Source of the DNA: Bacillota bacterium | GTDB taxonomy: Bacteria; Bacillota; Clostridia; Tissierellales; Peptoniphilaceae | Direction of reading: 5' to 3' | NCBI GenBank assembly: GCA_028724185.1 | Contig: JAQYDN010000006.1 | Coordinates: 33,853-97,852, forward strand | Length of the DNA: 64,000 bases | In this document: one piece after another, positions 9,754 through 18,193 of the stretch | How positions within the stretch are numbered: the stretch's first letter is position 1 | How the letters are laid out: each line of letters opens with the position of its first letter | Notes under the pieces: generated by a model | Databases searched by the model: none | What the model was told of the DNA's origin: nothing | Seen by the model: only the letters and a program-made list of their open reading frames with translations | Made by a program: the position numbers and the translations under genes

Positions 9754-10388
9754 TCGCACCGTCCATTTTATCCGCAGATTTTTCAAACCTTGGTGAAGAG
9801 ATCAAATTTTTAGATCGGGAACAGGTCGATTATATTCATATCGACGTCATGGACGGCGTCTACGTCCCGAACTTAACCTTCGGTCCACCGGTGATTCGGG
9901 CCATTCGCGACTACACCGACATCCCCTTCGACGTTCACCTCATGATCGACCGCCCCGAGCGTTCCGTCGAGGACTATATCGAGGCGGGCGCCGATCGCAT
10001 CACCTTCCACGTCGATGCGACCACCCACGTTCATCGATTGGTGCACAGGATTAAAGACGCAGGCGTTTCCGCAGGTATCAGCTTAAATCCGCATCAATCT
10101 CCGGATCTGATTCGCTACATCTTAAACGATTTGGACCTGGTCCTCTTGATGAGCGTCAATCCCGGTTTTGGCGGACAGTCGTTTATCGAGGAGACCGAGG
10201 AGAAGGCGAGACATCTCAAGCGCCTTTTAGGCGACGACAACTCCTGTGAAATAATGGTCGACGGCGGCATCAACGCCGATACGGGACGGCGTATGGTCGA
10301 TGCCGGATGTGAGAGTTTGGTCGCGGGATCTTATATCTTTAAAAGTGAAAATCCCCGAGAAGCCATCGACATGTTGAGATCGCTATGA
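9744..10388 (+). CDS. rpe: Ribulose-phosphate 3-epimerase
   Basis: This TIM-barrel enzyme interconverts ribulose 5-phosphate and xylulose 5-phosphate in the pentose phosphate pathway. The 214 residues show the family signatures SILSADFSNLG, HIDVMDGVYVPNLTFG with metal-binding His and Asp, FDVHLMI, MSVNPGFGGQSFI and the catalytic Asp in IMVDGGIN. It has an AGGAGAG ribosome binding site inside the end of rsgA, which it overlaps by 10 bp. The rsgA-rpe-thiN order is common in Firmicutes. Confidence 0.96.
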   Translation: MALVAPSILSADFSNLGEEIKFLDREQVDYIHIDVMDGVYVPNLTFGPPVIRAIRDYTDIPFDVHLMIDRPERSVEDYIEAGADRITFHVDATTHVHRLVHRIKDAGVSAGISLNPHQSPDLIRYILNDLDLVLLMSVNPGFGGQSFIEETEEKARHLKRLLGDDNSCEIMVDGGINADTGRRMVDAGCESLVAGSYIFKSENPREAIDMLRSL

Positions 10389-11020
10389 AAAAGGGACTTG
10401 TGATGACGGGCGGATCGAAGCCGTCTCAAGCACTGCTGGATCGCGAGATCGAGTGGGCGGATGCGATCATCTGTGCGGACAGCGGATTCGACATGCTCGG
10501 AGGAAATACTGAAAAACTGGACCTGGTGATCGGCGACTTCGACAGTACGCGACGAACAGACATGCTGGACCGCTTGAATGTCCCGATCGAGGCGTTGTCG
10601 CCGCAAAAAGACGAGACCGATACGGAGATGGCGATGTTGCGAATGCTCGAGAAGAACCCGTCGCAGATCCACATTCTCGGCGCTACGGGCTCCCGTCTCG
10701 ACCACAGTCTCGCGACGGTTTTGTCGCTGGAGTCGTACCTCGATCGGGACGTCGAGATTACGTTGATCGACGATCACAACGAGTTGAGGATCGTCGATTC
10801 AGGTCGCTACGTCGTCCACGACAGCGGATTTAAATACTTCAGTCTCATTCCGCTCACCGATTCGATTGAAGTTTCTACAAAGGGCATGGCGTACGAAATC
10901 GATCATGCGATTTTGTATCGCAAAAAGACGCGCGGCGTGAGCAACGAAATCGTGGACGAAGAGGCCACGGTTTATATACACGAGGGTCGCGCGATGATGA
11001 TCAAATCGAAGGATGCTTAA
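10385..11020 (+). CDS. thiN: Thiamine pyrophosphokinase
   Basis: ThiN transfers pyrophosphate from ATP to thiamine, giving thiamine diphosphate. The 211-residue product has the expected catalytic-domain motifs VIGDFDST, QKDETDTEMAM and LGATGSRLDHSLA, then a C-terminal thiamine-binding beta domain. Its ATG overlaps the rpe stop as ATGA. It is the last gene of the operon; a strong intrinsic terminator begins inside its stop codon. No TPP riboswitch is visible, which fits its position deep in a housekeeping operon. Confidence 0.93.
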   Translation: MKKGLVMTGGSKPSQALLDREIEWADAIICADSGFDMLGGNTEKLDLVIGDFDSTRRTDMLDRLNVPIEALSPQKDETDTEMAMLRMLEKNPSQIHILGATGSRLDHSLATVLSLESYLDRDVEITLIDDHNELRIVDSGRYVVHDSGFKYFSLIPLTDSIEVSTKGMAYEIDHAILYRKKTRGVSNEIVDEEATVYIHEGRAMMIKSKDA

Positions 11021-11051
11021 AAGCTTTCTACTGCGGTAGGAGGCTTTTTTT
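11019..11051 (+). terminator. Intrinsic terminator after thiN
   Basis: A 13-bp stem (11019-11031 with 11036-11048, including two G-U pairs) closes on the loop TGCG and runs into a T tract. It begins at the thiN stop codon and ends the long priA-thiN operon. Confidence 0.9.
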
Positions 11052-11120
11052 ATACACAAAAGAGGAGTGTCGCGGGGTACTTGCCGAAGGCTCGCCCGAT
11101 ATGTTCGCTTAAAGACAATA

Positions 11121-11158
11121 AAAAAATCGGCATAGAGGGTTGTCGCCCTCATGCCGAT
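11121..11158 (-). terminator. Intrinsic terminator of the hydroxyacid dehydrogenase gene
   Basis: Read on the minus strand, ATCGGCATGAGGG pairs with CCCTCTATGCCGAT (one bulge) and is followed by seven T residues. It lies about 35 bp downstream of the minus-strand stop at 11192. Confidence 0.88.
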
Positions 11159-11191
11159 CGAACGGATAACAGGTTGAGATGATAAAAATCG

Positions 11192-12139
11192 TTAATTGAC
11201 TTGGTTTCTCGGACGCTTGCCGTCGCAGTAGTCGTTCAGATTATCGACGCAGGCGTGGCCCATCTCGAGGCGGGCCTCTGCGGTCGCATTGCCGAGGTGC
11301 GGCGCGAGCGTGACGTTATCGAGATCGAAAAGTGCCTCGGTAACGCGCGGTTCAAATTCGTAGACGTCCAGCGCGGCGCCCGCGATCTCGTTCGCCTTCA
11401 AGGCATCCGCGAGGGCGCGCTCGTCGATCAACGGTCCGCGAGCGGCGTTGATAAAGGTCGCCGTATGTTTCATCGCCTTAAACGCCTCGGCGTCGAATGT
11501 ATGCTTGAGTTCCGGCACGAATGCGGAGTGTACGCTTAGAAAGTCCGATTCGCGGAGGAGTTCGTCGAAAGAGACGTAGCGCGCACCCAACGCTTCGATA
11601 TCTTCTTTTCGATGTCTCGAATAATAAATGACGGACATGTCGAAGGCGAGGGCGCGCTTTGCGAGATTGCTTCCGATGTTGCCCATGCCGAAGATGCCCA
11701 AGGTCTTGCCTTTGAGTTGTTGGCCTAAAAAGTACGTGGGGCGCCATCCCTTAAACCCGCCGGATCTTAAGTCTTCGTTTCCTTGAATCAAATGTCTCGC
11801 CTGAGCGAGCAAGAGGGCGAAAGTAAGCTCTGCGGTGGAGACAGCCGAGGAAGGTGCCGGAGCGTTGCAGACGACGATGCCTTTTTCGCGCGCGTAGTCG
11901 ATGTCGATGTTGTCGAATCCCGCTCCGTAATTCAGAATAATCTTCAGATCGCCTGCGCGGTCGATGATTGCCTTGTCGATCTTATCGGAGAGGGGACAGA
12001 TCAGGGCCTCTTTTCCTTGGAGTCCCGTGACGATCTCATCGGCACTTAACGGATCGTTGCTGTCGTGATAGGTGTAATCGAATCCGTCTAATCGTTTTAA
12101 AACGTCTTCGGGGATTTTACTGCTAATGAATAGTTTCAT
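11192..12139 (-). CDS. D-isomer-specific 2-hydroxyacid dehydrogenase family protein
   Basis: This NAD(P)H-dependent oxidoreductase reduces a 2-keto acid to a D-2-hydroxy acid, or the reverse; the substrate (glyoxylate, hydroxypyruvate, pyruvate or other) cannot be read from sequence. The 315-residue product has the dinucleotide motif GIFGMGNIGSNLAKRA, the catalytic Arg in INAARGPLID, a Glu near DVYEFEP and the catalytic His in LAPHLGNATA. I chose the ATG at 12139 because GGAGG precedes it with good spacing; the longer in-frame GTG at 12151 starts at that binding site. It is a single-gene unit with its own terminator, convergent with the thiN operon. Confidence 0.9.
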   Translation of the reverse strand: MKLFISSKIPEDVLKRLDGFDYTYHDSNDPLSADEIVTGLQGKEALICPLSDKIDKAIIDRAGDLKIILNYGAGFDNIDIDYAREKGIVVCNAPAPSSAVSTAELTFALLLAQARHLIQGNEDLRSGGFKGWRPTYFLGQQLKGKTLGIFGMGNIGSNLAKRALAFDMSVIYYSRHRKEDIEALGARYVSFDELLRESDFLSVHSAFVPELKHTFDAEAFKAMKHTATFINAARGPLIDERALADALKANEIAGAALDVYEFEPRVTEALFDLDNVTLAPHLGNATAEARLEMGHACVDNLNDYCDGKRPRNQVN

Positions 12140-12184
12140 GCTTACCTCCACTCATTATTTCTCCACAAGTTATAAAAGTGAAAT

Positions 12185-12209
12185 AAAAAAACCGATTCTT
12201 AAGAATCGG
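12185..12209 (-). terminator. Intrinsic terminator of rpmB
   Basis: The perfect 18-base palindrome CCGATTCTTAAGAATCGG (12192-12209) is followed on the minus strand by TTTTTTTA. It starts 8 bp beyond the rpmB stop codon. Confidence 0.9.
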
Positions 12210-12216
12210 CTCATAA

Positions 12217-12408
12217 TTAAAGGGCGCGTTGTACTTTGCCGGATCTTAAGCAACGTGTACAAACGTAAATTCTCTTGTTCGAACCGTTGACGACAGCGCG
12301 AACGCGTTGAAGGTTCGGGGACCACGATCTGTTTCCTCTTTTATGGGAGAAGGAAATCGAGTTACCAAATTGTTTTTGCTTGCCGCAGATTTCGCATCTT
12401 TTAGCCAT
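12217..12408 (-). CDS. rpmB: 50S ribosomal protein L28
   Basis: The 63-residue protein begins MAKRCEICGK and matches bacterial L28 throughout. It keeps two cysteine pairs, CEIC and CTRC, so it is the zinc-binding (C+) form. The ATG at 12408 has a perfect GGAGGTGT upstream; in-frame codons further out to 12474 lie in the promoter. It is monocistronic, with its own promoter and terminator, and faces away from the Asp23-like gene, as in many Firmicutes. Confidence 0.96.
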   Translation of the reverse strand: MAKRCEICGKQKQFGNSISFSHKRGNRSWSPNLQRVRAVVNGSNKRIYVCTRCLRSGKVQRAL

Positions 12409-12445
12409 TTTTACACCTCCTCCGATATTTTTTCTGACTTGAAAT

Positions 12446-12474
12446 ATTTTACCATAGACGAAAGCAAATTGCAA
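12446..12474 (-). promoter_or_regulatory. Promoter of rpmB
   Basis: On the minus strand TTGCAA (12469-12474) is separated by 17 bp from TAAAAT (12446-12451). The -10 is preceded by TGG, an extended -10 element. It lies 37 bp upstream of the rpmB ATG. Confidence 0.75.
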
Positions 12475-12485
12475 TTAGGCCGGGA

Positions 12486-12514
12486 TGTTTTCTAAAAGTC
12501 AGATGTGATATAAT
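12486..12514 (+). promoter_or_regulatory. Promoter of the Asp23-like/fakA/recG unit
   Basis: TATAAT at 12509-12514 is preceded by TGA, a perfect extended -10 element. The -35 position (TGTTTT, 12486-12491, 17 bp away) is weak. It lies 36 bp before the ATG at 12551 and diverges from the rpmB promoter. Confidence 0.75.
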
Positions 12515-12550
12515 ACTACATAATCCGCATATCGGAAAGGAGACTGAACA

Positions 12551-12904
12551 ATGGAAGTTACGATCCCTACTGATAAGGGCAATATTACCATAGATAATCA
12601 AGTGATTGCGACCATCGCCGGCATTTCCGCCATGGAAAGCTACGGCGTCGTCGGCATGGCTTCTAGAAGTGCCACGGACGGCATTTTTCAGTTGCTTAAA
12701 TTTGAAAATTTAACGCGAGGCATCGAGGTGAATTCTGAAAACGAGCGAATTCACATCAGTTTACACGTCATTATAGAGTATGGAATTCGCATATCGACCG
12801 TCGGGCAAAATGTTATCGATCGCGTACAATTTAACGTAGAATCTCTCACGGGGCTCGATGTCGATCGCATCGAAGTGCTCGTCGAAGGTATACGTATGAA
12901 CTAG
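12551..12904 (+). CDS. Asp23/Gls24 family envelope stress response protein (YloU-like)
   Basis: The 117-residue protein matches the Asp23 family: an early GNITIDNQVIATIAGISAM segment and a later LHVIIEYGIRI followed by VQFNVESLTGLDVDRIEVLVEGI. Members are small alpha/beta proteins, some anchored at the membrane, linked to cell-envelope stress; the exact role is unclear. It has AAAGGAG before the ATG and sits 10 bp before fakA, the usual YloU-YloV pairing. Confidence 0.9.
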   Translation: MEVTIPTDKGNITIDNQVIATIAGISAMESYGVVGMASRSATDGIFQLLKFENLTRGIEVNSENERIHISLHVIIEYGIRISTVGQNVIDRVQFNVESLTGLDVDRIEVLVEGIRMN

Positions 12905-12914
12905 GGGTAGATGA

Positions 12915-14561
12915 ATGGAGATTATAACACTAACAGAATTCATTGGAGCACTCGAAAGTGCTTCGAATTTTTTAGATCAAAATAAAGCAAGGGTCAACGA
13001 CTTGAACGTGTTTCCCGTCCCGGACGGTGACACGGGAACCAATATGTCGATGACGATAAAGAGTGCCGTAAAACAAATGAAGCGTTCGAAGAGCGACGAT
13101 CTCGCGGAGGTCGCCTCGGAAATGAGCCGAGGGGCGCTGATGGGTGCTCGGGGAAACAGCGGCGTCATCTTGTCTCAACTCTTTAGGGGTTTCGCCGAAG
13201 GGCTGGAAGATAAAGAGACGTTGGATATTCAAACGCTTGCCATGGCTTTTAAAAAAGCTTCGGACATGACCTATCTCGCCGTCATGAAGCCGACGGAGGG
13301 GACGATCCTGACCGTAGGACGTGAAAGCGCCGATTTCGCGTTAAAAAATGCCAAGAAATATTCAGACGTCATTCTCTTTCTCGAAGCGGTGCTCGAGAAG
13401 GCGAAAGAGTCGCTCGCGAATACGCCGAATCTCCTTCCCGTCTTGAAAGAAGCGGGTGTCGTCGATGCCGGAGGGCAGGGCCTCGTGACGATTTTAGAGG
13501 GCGCCTTATTCGCATTAAAGGGCTCTCCCGTCGCCTCGCGGGAAGATCGGGAAAGCGTCCAGCAGACGCAAAAGCAAGCGAGGCCCGAAATATCGACAGA
13601 CGACATCAAATACGGTTACTGCACCGAATTTATCGTCACGACGGAAGCGAATCACGTCGACGAGTTAAAACAAAAGCTCGTCGAGCGCGGCGACAGCCTC
13701 CTCGTCGTCGGCGATGAACATATGATTAAGGTACACGTTCACACGAACGATCCCGGTCTCGCGCTCCAAAGCGGCTTGGAATACGGCTATTTGAAAGATA
13801 TTAAAATTGACAATATGCGGATGCAACACTCTCAACGCCTGTTTACTGCCGAGGAAGTCGACAAAGCGGCGAGTGGCGAAGCCGAAGCGGCGCAAAAGAC
13901 GATGAAGACCTATGGATTCGTATCGGTTTGCGCGGGAGAGGGCATCGAGGCGATCTTTAAAGAGGTCGGCGTCGATCACGTCGTGACGGGCGGTCAAACG
14001 ATGAATCCGAGCACGGAAGATATCCTTTACGGAATCAATCAAGTATCGGCGGAGCATATCTTCGTCTTGCCGAACAACAGCAATATCTTTCTCGCGGCGC
14101 AAGCGGCGGCGGATATTTCCGAAAAAGACGTCGTCGTCTTGAAGACGCGCTCCATCCCCGAGGGAATCAACGCCTGCATTCACTTTATGCCCGACAGGAC
14201 GCTCGAAGAAAATGTCGAGGCCATGGAGCGAGCGATCGACGACATTCATACGGCACAGGTGACTTATGCCGTGCGCGACACTGAAATTGACGGCATGGCG
14301 GTGAAAAAAGGCGACTTTATCGGATTGTCGGAGAAGAAGATCGTGGCGAAAGCACCGTCCATCGAAGAGACGACCATCGAAGTATTAAAGGAGATCGTCG
14401 ACGACGACTCGACCTTTATTTCGCTTTACGCCGGCGCCGACGTCGACGACGAAAGCATGGAGGCGATGGAAGACAGGCTCGAAGAGGAGTTTTCGGATCT
14501 CGATTACGAAGTGATGCGGGGCGACCAGCCGGTCTACTACTATCTAATTTCAGTCGAATAA
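12915..14561 (+). CDS. fakA: Fatty acid kinase catalytic subunit FakA (DAK2 domain, YloV-like)
   Basis: FakA phosphorylates fatty acids presented by a FakB (DegV-type) partner, making acyl phosphates for phospholipid synthesis. The 548-residue product has an N-terminal DhaL/DAK2 kinase domain with the nucleotide/Mg motif FPVPDGDTGTNM (near residues 35-46) and GARGNSGVILSQ, a middle domain, and a C-terminal DegV-like domain (after about residue 330). The start ATG at 12915 is overlapped by an out-of-frame ATG at 12911. No fakB is seen nearby. recG follows after a weak terminator. Confidence 0.93.
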   Translation: MEIITLTEFIGALESASNFLDQNKARVNDLNVFPVPDGDTGTNMSMTIKSAVKQMKRSKSDDLAEVASEMSRGALMGARGNSGVILSQLFRGFAEGLEDKETLDIQTLAMAFKKASDMTYLAVMKPTEGTILTVGRESADFALKNAKKYSDVILFLEAVLEKAKESLANTPNLLPVLKEAGVVDAGGQGLVTILEGALFALKGSPVASREDRESVQQTQKQARPEISTDDIKYGYCTEFIVTTEANHVDELKQKLVERGDSLLVVGDEHMIKVHVHTNDPGLALQSGLEYGYLKDIKIDNMRMQHSQRLFTAEEVDKAASGEAEAAQKTMKTYGFVSVCAGEGIEAIFKEVGVDHVVTGGQTMNPSTEDILYGINQVSAEHIFVLPNNSNIFLAAQAAADISEKDVVVLKTRSIPEGINACIHFMPDRTLEENVEAMERAIDDIHTAQVTYAVRDTEIDGMAVKKGDFIGLSEKKIVAKAPSIEETTIEVLKEIVDDDSTFISLYAGADVDDESMEAMEDRLEEEFSDLDYEVMRGDQPVYYYLISVE

Positions 14562-14564
14562 AGG

Positions 14565-14585
14565 GCAGGCGCAAGCCTGCTTTTT
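14565..14585 (+). terminator. Weak intrinsic terminator between fakA and recG
   Basis: GCAGGC and GCCTGC (14565-14570 and 14575-14580) form a six-pair stem on a GCAA tetraloop, followed by five T residues. Only about 15 bp separate it from the recG start, so it probably lets some transcription through. Confidence 0.7.
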
Positions 14586-14600
14586 CATTGGAGGCAGCCA

Positions 14601-16628
14601 TTGATTCACAGCTCAATAAAGACGATATCGGGAATAGGCGATAAGACTGCCGAAAAATTAAAAAAAATGCATATTACCGTCGTCGAGGACTTGTTGTATA
14701 CCTTGCCTTATCGATACGAGGACGGAACGCATCTTAGAGATTTTGCCCACGCGGATTTCGACCATAACCGAACGTATCGCGTCCGACTGTTGAAGAAGGG
14801 GAATATACGTTATTTAAAAAAGGGACTCAAGCTGCAACAATTTACCGTTACAGACGGCGTCGACGTGGGCGAGATCGCGCTCTTCAACATGCCTTTTATG
14901 GATAGGAAATTGCGCATCGACGATGTCTATTATCTCTACGGAAAACCCAAATATTTCAAGGGAAAGATTCAGTTCACCGGTCCGAAGATTTATACGGAAG
15001 ATGAGAAGAAGGCGGCGCTCAGTATTACGCCGATTTATCCGCTCGTCGAGGGCATCGGCCAGGGGAGTATGAAGAAGTATATTCAAAACGCGCTTTCGGA
15101 CGTGGAAGTTCCCTCGATCGTCCCCGCGTATCTGCGCAAACGTTACGGACTTTTGACGGAAGATGAGGCGATTCGAACACTTCACCGTCCCGACAGCATG
15201 GAGGCCGTCAATCGCGCGAGACAGTCCCTCGTCTTTTCGGAATTTCTATGCTTTCAATTGGCGCTCGGACGATTCGACGAAAAGCGCGGCCACGAGGGTT
15301 TTGTCATGGATCACGAGGAGCTTTCCGATGCGATCTTATCGGGCCTTCCTTTTGAATTAACCGACGGACAAGAGGCGGCATGGGAAGACATTAAGGACGA
15401 TATGGCATCTCCCCGGCGTATGGAACGGCTCGTACAGGGCGATGTCGGCAGCGGCAAGACCATTCTCGCCTTTCTCGCGATGGCGCGCGCCGTCGCATCG
15501 GGCTATCAGGCGATGATGATGGCTCCTACGGAAATTCTCGCGAGACAGCACTACGAGGACGCTTTTCAGCTGTTGCTTCCCTTGGGCGTGCGCGTCGAAT
15601 TGCTCACGGGGTCGACGAAACCGGCGAAGCGACGCGAGATTCTCGACCATTTTAAGACGGGCGCCTGCGACATCCTCATCGGGACCCACGCGCTCTTTGA
15701 GGAGGACATCGACGCGGAGCGAATCGGGCTGACCGTTACCGATGAGCAACATCGTTTCGGCGTGATGCAGCGCGAGAGATTGCAGGAAAAGCAATCGAAG
15801 AGCGATCGACTCATCATGACGGCGACGCCTATTCCGAGGAGCCTCGGTATCGTCATGTACGGCAATACCGACATCTCTTCGATACGGACGATGCCGAAGG
15901 GGCGAAAGGCCGTGGAGACGACGGTGATCGGAGACGAGGGTCTCGAGGGAGCGTACGCGTTTATCGAGCGCTTTCTTCAAACGGGGCAACAGGTGTATGT
16001 CGTGTGTCCCTTGATCGAGGAAAATCCCGACTTGTCCTTACACGCCGCCGAGTCGGTCTACCGTTACTTTAAGCGGACGCGATTTAAGCGATACGGCGTG
16101 GGGCTCATCCACGGGCAACAGTCGCCGGAGGAAAAAAATGCCGTCATGGAGGCGTTTCAGGCGAATGACTATCAAATTTTAATCTCGACGACGGTCATCG
16201 AGGTCGGCGTGAACGTCGTCAATGCCAATTTGCTCTTTGTCTTCGATGCGGACCGCTTCGGTCTCGCGACGCTCCACCAGCTCAGAGGTCGCGTAGGTCG
16301 CGGCGACAATAAGGCATATTGCATTCTCCACTCGAGCAACCGGAGTTTGAAGTCTCAGCAGCGGCTCGGCATCCTCGCGCAGTCGAGCGACGGATTTTAC
16401 ATCGCCGAAGAAGACATGAAGTTGCGAGGCGGGGGAGATTTTTTCGGGACGCGCCAATCGGGGATCGCCAATTTCAGAGTGGGCGATCTCTTCGAGGATA
16501 TGGACATTATGCGCTATGCAAAGATCGAATCGGACGCCATCTTAAAGGGCGGGCACTTAAACGTCTCGGAGGAACCGGATCTGCTCGCGGGGGTCGAAGC
16601 GTACGAGGAGAGAATACGGGGCGTATAG
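14601..16628 (+). CDS. recG: ATP-dependent DNA helicase RecG
   Basis: RecG remodels stalled forks and branched DNA. The 675-residue product has the N-terminal OB 'wedge' region (about residues 40-140), helicase motif I GDVGSGKT near residue 280, motif II DEQH in TVTDEQHRFGVMQRE, motif III TATPIPRSL and the C-terminal LHQLRGRVGRG. The start is a TTG at 14601, supported by GGAGG seven bases upstream. It follows fakA as in other Firmicutes. Confidence 0.96.
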   Translation: MIHSSIKTISGIGDKTAEKLKKMHITVVEDLLYTLPYRYEDGTHLRDFAHADFDHNRTYRVRLLKKGNIRYLKKGLKLQQFTVTDGVDVGEIALFNMPFMDRKLRIDDVYYLYGKPKYFKGKIQFTGPKIYTEDEKKAALSITPIYPLVEGIGQGSMKKYIQNALSDVEVPSIVPAYLRKRYGLLTEDEAIRTLHRPDSMEAVNRARQSLVFSEFLCFQLALGRFDEKRGHEGFVMDHEELSDAILSGLPFELTDGQEAAWEDIKDDMASPRRMERLVQGDVGSGKTILAFLAMARAVASGYQAMMMAPTEILARQHYEDAFQLLLPLGVRVELLTGSTKPAKRREILDHFKTGACDILIGTHALFEEDIDAERIGLTVTDEQHRFGVMQRERLQEKQSKSDRLIMTATPIPRSLGIVMYGNTDISSIRTMPKGRKAVETTVIGDEGLEGAYAFIERFLQTGQQVYVVCPLIEENPDLSLHAAESVYRYFKRTRFKRYGVGLIHGQQSPEEKNAVMEAFQANDYQILISTTVIEVGVNVVNANLLFVFDADRFGLATLHQLRGRVGRGDNKAYCILHSSNRSLKSQQRLGILAQSSDGFYIAEEDMKLRGGGDFFGTRQSGIANFRVGDLFEDMDIMRYAKIESDAILKGGHLNVSEEPDLLAGVEAYEERIRGV

Positions 16629-16645
16629 CTTTCGTTCTTTATAAA

Positions 16646-16674
16646 TTGTCATAGCGGATACAATATGCTAGAAT
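16646..16674 (+). promoter_or_regulatory. Promoter of rsmD-coaD
   Basis: TTGTCA (16646-16651), 17 bp, TAGAAT (16669-16674), with TGC just before the -10 (extended -10). It lies 16 bp upstream of the rsmD GTG start, so the leader is very short. Confidence 0.75.
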
Positions 16675-16690
16675 TTAGGGGAGGTTTTCA

Positions 16691-17245
16691 GTGCGCGTTA
16701 TAGCGGGAGAATTAAAAGGTCGTCGGTTAAAACACCCGAAGGGAGATCGCATCCGCCCGACCGAGGATCGCATAAAAGAAAATGTGTTCAACTTGCTTTT
16801 CGGACCCTTCGACGGCGCGAAGGTATTGGATCTTTTTGCGGGAACCGGTCATATCGGAATCGAATTTTTAAGTCGAGGGGCCGAGATGTGTTGGTTTTGT
16901 GACAATCATCCGCAAAGCATTCGGTTGATTCGTGATAATCTGAGGGAAACCGGGTATAATGGTAAAAGTCAAGTGTTTCAAATGTCGTATGATCTATGTC
17001 TCAAGCGCGCAGCTGAAGAGGAAATCACATTTGACTATATTTACATCGACCCGCCTTACAAGCATCGCGAATTTTACGATCGGGCGGCCACGTGGATCGG
17101 CGAGCACGGTCTTCTCGATACGGGAGGGCGCATCATCTTCGAAGCTCCCGATACGTATTCTTTTTCGGCGTTCGATCATTTAATATTGACCCGAAAGAAG
17201 ACGTATGGAAAGAAAATCATTTGGATTTACGAAAGTTGTGATTAA
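16691..17245 (+). CDS. rsmD: 16S rRNA (guanine-966-N2)-methyltransferase RsmD
   Basis: RsmD methylates G966 of 16S rRNA with SAM. The 184 residues begin MRVIAGELKGRRL, include the RPTEDRIKENVFNLL segment, the SAM-binding VLDLFAGTGHIGIE and the catalytic DPPY motif (YIDPPYKHREF) of N-methyltransferases. The start is a GTG with GGGGAGG upstream. The neighbouring coaD gene starts three bases after its stop; rsmD-coaD is a conserved bacterial pair. Confidence 0.95.
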   Translation: MRVIAGELKGRRLKHPKGDRIRPTEDRIKENVFNLLFGPFDGAKVLDLFAGTGHIGIEFLSRGAEMCWFCDNHPQSIRLIRDNLRETGYNGKSQVFQMSYDLCLKRAAEEEITFDYIYIDPPYKHREFYDRAATWIGEHGLLDTGGRIIFEAPDTYSFSAFDHLILTRKKTYGKKIIWIYESCD

Positions 17246-17248
17246 GAA

Positions 17249-17728
17249 TTGAAAGTTATCTATGCCGGTAGTTTCGATCCGGTTACATACGGTCACTTGG
17301 ATATTATTTTCAGAGCGCGCGAAATTTTTGGAGAAGTCATCGTCGCGGTTTTAAATAATAAAAACAAGTCGGGGTTTTTTACGACGTCCGAACGACTGGA
17401 GTTGCTGGGGAAAACGCTTGAAGGCGAACGTGGCATTGAAATCGACAGTTTCGAAGGGCTGTTGGTGGATTACGCAAAGAGCAAGGGTATATCGACGGTC
17501 GTTCGCGGCTTGCGTTCGAATTCGGATTTTGAGAATGAATATACGGTCGCGATGGCCAATAAAAATTACGGTACGAATCTTGAAACCGTATTTTTACTTA
17601 CGACGCAAGATCATCTGTTTATCAGTTCGTCCCTTGCGAGAGAGGTTGCGACATTCGGAGGAGATACGTCGCTCTTTGTTCCCGAAGTCGTCGGCGATGC
17701 TATGAAAAAAAAGGTGAGAGGAAGGTAA
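17249..17728 (+). CDS. coaD: Phosphopantetheine adenylyltransferase
   Basis: CoaD adenylates 4'-phosphopantetheine in coenzyme A synthesis. The 159-residue hexameric-type enzyme shows the nucleotidyltransferase signature YAGSFDPVTYGHLD (TxGH variant at residues 13-16) and the C-terminal ISSSLAREVA that takes part in ATP binding. The start is TTG at 17249, the only sensible start matching the family N-terminus; its ribosome binding site is poor, so translation may depend on coupling to rsmD, which ends three bases before. Confidence 0.94.
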   Translation: MKVIYAGSFDPVTYGHLDIIFRAREIFGEVIVAVLNNKNKSGFFTTSERLELLGKTLEGERGIEIDSFEGLLVDYAKSKGISTVVRGLRSNSDFENEYTVAMANKNYGTNLETVFLLTTQDHLFISSSLAREVATFGGDTSLFVPEVVGDAMKKKVRGR

Positions 17729-17734
17729 GAACTT

Positions 17735-18169
17735 ATGGAAGTTATGCGTTATATCGAAGATTTAAAAGATCTGCTGGAAGTCAGCTCCACCATTCCGCTA
17801 ACGGGAAAGACAATGGTCGATAAAGAAGAGATCAACGAGATCTTGAGCCAAATCGAAGCACAATTCCCACAAGATATGGCGGAAGCTCAGAGCATACGCG
17901 ATCGAAAAGATGAAATATTCGAGGATGCGAATATGCAGGCGAAACAAATCATTCAAGCCGCTCACGTCGAGGCGAAGAAACTCGTCGATGAAAATGAAAT
18001 CATGGTCGCGGCCCAAGAACAGGCGAGAGAGATCATGAATCGCGCCGAAATGGAAAGCGAACAAATTCGCCGTTCCGCACGCGATTACGTCGACGAACTT
18101 TTGGAAAACACGCAAGTGAATCTCTCGGAAATGATCAAGACGATCAACGAAAACAGAAAAGAGCTTTAA
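17735..18169 (+). CDS. Small coiled-coil protein (often annotated ATPase / V-ATPase subunit H-like)
   Basis: The 144-residue product is almost wholly helical and charged. A conserved-looking N-terminus (YIEDLKDLLEVSSTIPLTGK) is followed by a long coiled coil rich in Ala, Glu and Gln. It has no P-loop, so the database name 'ATPase' used for relatives is misleading. The pattern resembles the membrane-less peripheral-stalk or DivIVA-type coils, and it recurs next to coaD in clostridia-like genomes. Function unknown; the gene itself is clear from its position, GAAGG binding site and terminator. Confidence 0.75.
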   Translation: MEVMRYIEDLKDLLEVSSTIPLTGKTMVDKEEINEILSQIEAQFPQDMAEAQSIRDRKDEIFEDANMQAKQIIQAAHVEAKKLVDENEIMVAAQEQAREIMNRAEMESEQIRRSARDYVDELLENTQVNLSEMIKTINENRKEL

Positions 18170-18193
18170 AAAAACGGCTTCGCGCCGTTTTTT
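18169..18193. terminator. Bidirectional terminator between the coiled-coil gene and tmcAL
   Basis: AAAAAACGGC (18169-18178) pairs with GCCGTTTTTT (18184-18193) on the loop TTCGC. Both strands end in T runs, so it can serve the two convergent genes; it touches both stop codons. Confidence 0.9.

Noticed and set aside
13665..14249. Long antisense frame (194 codons) in fakA
   Set aside because: Mirror of the sense codon bias; many genes in this window show equally long antisense frames.
14416..14616. Minus-strand frame across the fakA/recG junction
   Set aside because: Antisense shadow of the acidic fakA C-terminus and of the terminator hairpin.
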